IMG/VR virus record: IMGVR_UViG_3300044940_000380
Coordinates: 1 to 59,474 of that record
DNA from: a virus
Length of the DNA stretch: 59,474 nt
Reading direction: 5' to 3' (one strand)
Below the pieces are notes generated by a model, which had not been told where the DNA came from, ran no database searches, and worked only from the letters and a program-made list of their open reading frames with translations. This document shows positions 56,964-59,474 of this stretch, in pieces. A program made the translations under genes and the position numbers. Within the stretch, counting starts at the first letter, position 1. Every line of letters starts with the position of its first letter.

Positions 56964-58646
56964 TTATTTATAATAAACAAAAACTTTATTACCAGCATCA
57001 AAAATTATTCTATAACCATTAGATAACATATTTTCTTTTTCTGATAATTCAGGATTAAATCCTTCTTTAAGCAAATTTTTCAGTTTATGTTTTTGCGCAG
57101 AAATTCTTGATAATTTATCTTGTCCTTTAATATACCAGTAATTTGGAGAAGAATCATGAGAATAGTTAAATCCAAGTTTTTCATATAATTTTCCATTAAA
57201 TAATCTATTATCTGAAAAACTTATAATTGAACTAAAATTAAAGTTTTTTGTAAAATAACTGAATAATTTGGAAGCACCTCCTCTTATAGAAGAATATTTT
57301 TTGTTACAAAATCGTATCATTTCATAATCATGATTACTTTTTGATCTAGGTCTTGAAAAAGACATAATTGAAACTAATTCATCTTTATGAAATAAACCTA
57401 ATTTAATTCGAGAAGGAGCATAACCCTGCATATGATTTTCTTCACAAAAAAGTTTGTACTCTTTTAAAGAAATTTCTTTTACAAGACAATCTCTTGCATT
57501 AATTTTATGATCGTAAAAACCAAATCTAGATTTAATTAGAGAAAAAACGATATCTTCTTTTTCTTCTAATTCCCAATCAAATAATTGAATTAATTCTATG
57601 TTTGCTTTTTTAGCTAATAAGTATTTATTTTGATGTTTACTTTCTTCTATATTTGAATGCCAAAAAGATCCATGATATTCTATACCTAAATTGAATTCAG
57701 GAATGTAAAGATCTATTTCTTTTTGACCGCCTAGTAATTTTCTATCATGAGAAATGATTTTTCCATCATAAAAAGACTCTATAAATTGTTTAATGATGAG
57801 TTCGCCATTAGATACATAATATCTTCTTATTATCGGCAGATTCAAATCTATTAATTGAGATTTTACATAATTAAAAGGTAAATTATATTTCTTACATATA
57901 TAAGAAATAGTATGACCTTCTTCTACATGCTCTTTATCATAGATTTCCTTTAAAGATTTAATTGAATTCTTTTGTTCTTCCAAAAAAAGATTCCAATAAT
58001 TTTCCATTCTAGTTTTTATTGATTTTTGAATTACATTAAAATTTTTATTTGGATGATCAACACCATATTTTTGAATAAAAGTTTGTTTTCTTTTTTCTTT
58101 TACTTCAAAAGAAGAAGATACATTTTCAACACCATATTTTTCTATATTAGTTTTCTTAATTTTTTCCTTAACTTTTTCTGATTGAAATGGATTACTTACA
58201 TTATGATTTTTATTTAATGTGTTTAATCTTTTTTGTTTAATTTCATTATTTTTGAATGAATGTTCAACGCCATATTTTTTTATGCAAGTTTCCTTATACT
58301 TTTTCTTAGTAGAGTTCAATTGAGAAATATGTTCAACACCATATCTTTTTATTGTTGTGATTTTTCTCTTTTCATTTTTTTCTTTTTTTCTACAATCATA
58401 ACAAATGAATTTACGAAAATCAAGTTTCTTAGTAAGAGGAGAACTACAAATGATACAAATAGTATTTCCTGTTTGCAATAAACAATTAATTTTATCTATA
58501 AGTTGTATTTCTTCATCAATTTCAAACAAATCTTCTATTTTAGAAGCTAATTCTTTATCTATTTTTTGATGAAGATTTTTTCTGATAATTTTGTTTGAAT
58601 TAGTTAAAAGCTTACTCTTAATTTCAGCAATCACATCTTGAATCAT
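56964..58646 (-). CDS. Homing-endonuclease-like protein 4
   Basis: A 560-residue intact member. Zinc-ribbon CIICSSPLTKKLDFRKFICY then DCRKK (about 63-90); seven KYG/RYG modules (IKRYGVEHISQL, CIKKYGVEHSFKN, IEKYGVENVSSS, IQKYGVDHPNKN); a helix-turn-helix near 245; nuclease core KEIDLYIPEFNLGIEYHGSF then WHSN and LLAKKANIELIQLFDWE; shared C-terminal domain (ARDCLVKEISLKEYKLFCEE, SFSRPRSKSNHDYEMIRFC). No late box precedes it. It sits upstream of gp21. Confidence 0.8.
   Translation of the reverse strand: MIQDVIAEIKSKLLTNSNKIIRKNLHQKIDKELASKIEDLFEIDEEIQLIDKINCLLQTGNTICIICSSPLTKKLDFRKFICYDCRKKEKNEKRKITTIKRYGVEHISQLNSTKKKYKETCIKKYGVEHSFKNNEIKQKRLNTLNKNHNVSNPFQSEKVKEKIKKTNIEKYGVENVSSSFEVKEKRKQTFIQKYGVDHPNKNFNVIQKSIKTRMENYWNLFLEEQKNSIKSLKEIYDKEHVEEGHTISYICKKYNLPFNYVKSQLIDLNLPIIRRYYVSNGELIIKQFIESFYDGKIISHDRKLLGGQKEIDLYIPEFNLGIEYHGSFWHSNIEESKHQNKYLLAKKANIELIQLFDWELEEKEDIVFSLIKSRFGFYDHKINARDCLVKEISLKEYKLFCEENHMQGYAPSRIKLGLFHKDELVSIMSFSRPRSKSNHDYEMIRFCNKKYSSIRGGASKLFSYFTKNFNFSSIISFSDNRLFNGKLYEKLGFNYSHDSSPNYWYIKGQDKLSRISAQKHKLKNLLKEGFNPELSEKENMLSNGYRIIFDAGNKVFVYYK
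56965..56972 (-). promoter_or_regulatory. Late promoter box TATAAATA before gp21
   Basis: Exact TATAAATA on the reverse strand, 33 bases before the protease ATG; it overlaps the end of the neighbouring endonuclease-like gene. Confidence 0.8.
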
Positions 58647-58694
58647 TTCATTGATTTTTCTTTATTAACAAAAATTTTATTAATAGATTAAAAA

Positions 58695-59039
58695 CTATTC
58701 TATTTCATTTAATGAGTCGACTTCAGATATCATACTCAAATTATTTTCAGATAAAACTTCATTAAAGTGATCTAAATCAGTTATATCATCTCTAAAGCTA
58801 TATATTAAATTGTCAATAATAGGTTGAGCGTATTCCATTCCGAGTGGAAGAGGTTCTATTTTTTTAATCCAATTTTCAAATTGTTCGCTTGTATAAGCAT
58901 GAAGACCGTAATGTGTGACGGAATGACCATCTGAAGAAAGAGGAACAGAATAGTTATTATTTCCCCATCCCATTGCATAAGCAACTTGATTTGCAAAGTC
59001 CACTAAATTATTTGGAATTATAAGAACTGTACTGCGCAT
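58695..59039 (-). CDS. Small phage protein, unknown
   Basis: A 114-residue protein. ATG at 59039 is chosen because AGGAGG lies 10 bases before. VLIIPNNLVDFANQVAYAMG (5-24) then YSVPLSSDGHSVTHYGLHAY-like beta segment and EQFENWI; acidic end. This layout (residue pairs WG.NNYSVPLS) is familiar from proteins found next to tail-fibre or structural genes in other phages. Directly follows the repeat-bearing gene. Confidence 0.65.
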   Translation of the reverse strand: MRSTVLIIPNNLVDFANQVAYAMGWGNNNYSVPLSSDGHSVTHYGLHAYTSEQFENWIKKIEPLPLGMEYAQPIIDNLIYSFRDDITDLDHFNEVLSENNLSMISEVDSLNEIE

Positions 59040-59041
59040 GA

Positions 59042-59474
59042 TTAATAACCTCCTGTAACGGTCACTGTCCAACCACGTGAACGTAGAGTGTCAATTGCTG
59101 CTTGACCTACTGCGCTTGGAGCTGAACCTCCTGATTGATTGAATACACGCGTTCCAGAATTAATTCCTGATGCAACTAGTGATACAAGTATATTATCTAT
59201 ACTAGTCTGTGTAAGATTTGTATTAGTGAAAGCATTAGTAAAATTGCCACCTCTTATATTATCAAACATATTTGCTGGAAAATGAGCTAATGAAGAACAA
59301 TTTCTCCAAGCTTCTTGAAAATTAGTTCCAGAACTAGTGTCAATCAGTGGAAAACTCGTAAGAGAAGAACAATTATGCCAAGTCGATTGAAAATTAATTC
59401 CAGAACTAGTATCAATCAATGGAAAACTCGTAAGAGAAGAACAATTATGCCAAGTCGATTGAAAATTAATTCCA
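59042..59474 (-). CDS. BspA-like repeat protein, possible tail fibre or adhesin, 5' end cut by window
   Basis: Only the C-terminal 143 residues are inside the window. It shows repeats of about 24 residues, NFQSTWHNCSSLTSFPLIDT type, like BspA/DUF285 surface repeats; the DNA of neighbouring units is nearly identical. A short unique end follows (NLTQTSIDNILVSLVASGIN then WTVTVTGGY). Such repeats are found in adhesins and phage fibres; binding to a host surface is inferred. Confidence 0.7.
   Translation of the reverse strand, partial: GINFQSTWHNCSSLTSFPLIDTSSGINFQSTWHNCSSLTSFPLIDTSSGTNFQEAWRNCSSLAHFPANMFDNIRGGNFTNAFTNTNLTQTSIDNILVSLVASGINSGTRVFNQSGGSAPSAVGQAAIDTLRSRGWTVTVTGGY
59306..59474 (-). 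repeat. Tandem 72-base coding repeats
   Basis: Units of 72 bases (24 codons) containing GATACTAGTTCTGGAATTAA recur with few changes up to the window edge. Confidence 0.75.

Overview
This window is a stretch of an AT-rich genome of a T4-type tailed phage (myovirus) that infects a Gram-negative bacterium. The T4 hallmark genes are: major capsid protein (gp23-like), prohead core protein (gp22-like), prohead protease (gp21-like), primase (gp61-like), RNase H, dNMP kinase (gp1-like), RNA ligase 1, PhoH and a PAAR tail tip. Two further signs point the same way: T4-type late promoter boxes (TATAAATA) in front of morphogenesis genes, and a spanin pair that implies an outer membrane. The standard genetic code fits every gene. 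The host cannot be named from sequence alone; a B12-dependent ribonucleotide reductase suggests a host with access to cobalamin.

Layout. 0.3-2.7 kb: a GT29 (sialyltransferase-like) protein and a nucleotidyltransferase fused to a phage structural-type tail. 2.8-3.4 kb: two reverse-strand paralogs. 3.8-8.2 kb: small virion-type genes, then a lysis cassette (GH19 endolysin, two short helical proteins, i-spanin, o-spanin, holin, coiled-coil membrane protein). 8.3-13.1 kb: primase, DHFR, ThyA and class II ribonucleotide reductase. 13.3-21.8 kb: many small genes, most with their own TTGACATT promoter, including ClpP-like protease, YbaN-like membrane protein and two P-loop kinases. 21.8-24.8 kb: tRNA region with five good tRNAs (Met, Arg, Ala, Leu, Gly), two degenerate Asn-like tRNAs, a tRNA fragment, a decayed zinc-finger gene and a striking tandem structured RNA.

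25.3-35.5 kb is the accessory island of most interest. It holds six tandem copies (four open, one pseudogene, one 3' fragment) of a family with a conserved N-terminal domain and C-terminal 26-residue repeats of leucine-rich-variant/HEAT type. After RNA ligase come two intact and one decayed copy of a family that looks like ADP-ribosyltransferases. Both families start with a short peptide resembling the T4 capsid targeting sequence and carry an (L/I)xE site at a constant position, the prohead protease consensus also present in this phage's own capsid protein. The simplest reading is that these are head-packaged, co-injected effector proteins under rapid birth, death and gene conversion.

35.6-49.0 kb: nucleotide metabolism, recombination and repair genes (glutaredoxin, RuvC-like, dNMP kinase, RNase H, PhoH, PD-(D/E)XK nuclease, deaminase-like, DUF932) plus many small conserved phage genes. 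49.0-59.5 kb: the head gene cluster on the reverse strand (gp21, gp22, gp23) invaded by four large related homing-endonuclease-like genes, one of them frameshifted, then a truncated repeat-bearing, possibly fibre-like gene at the right edge.
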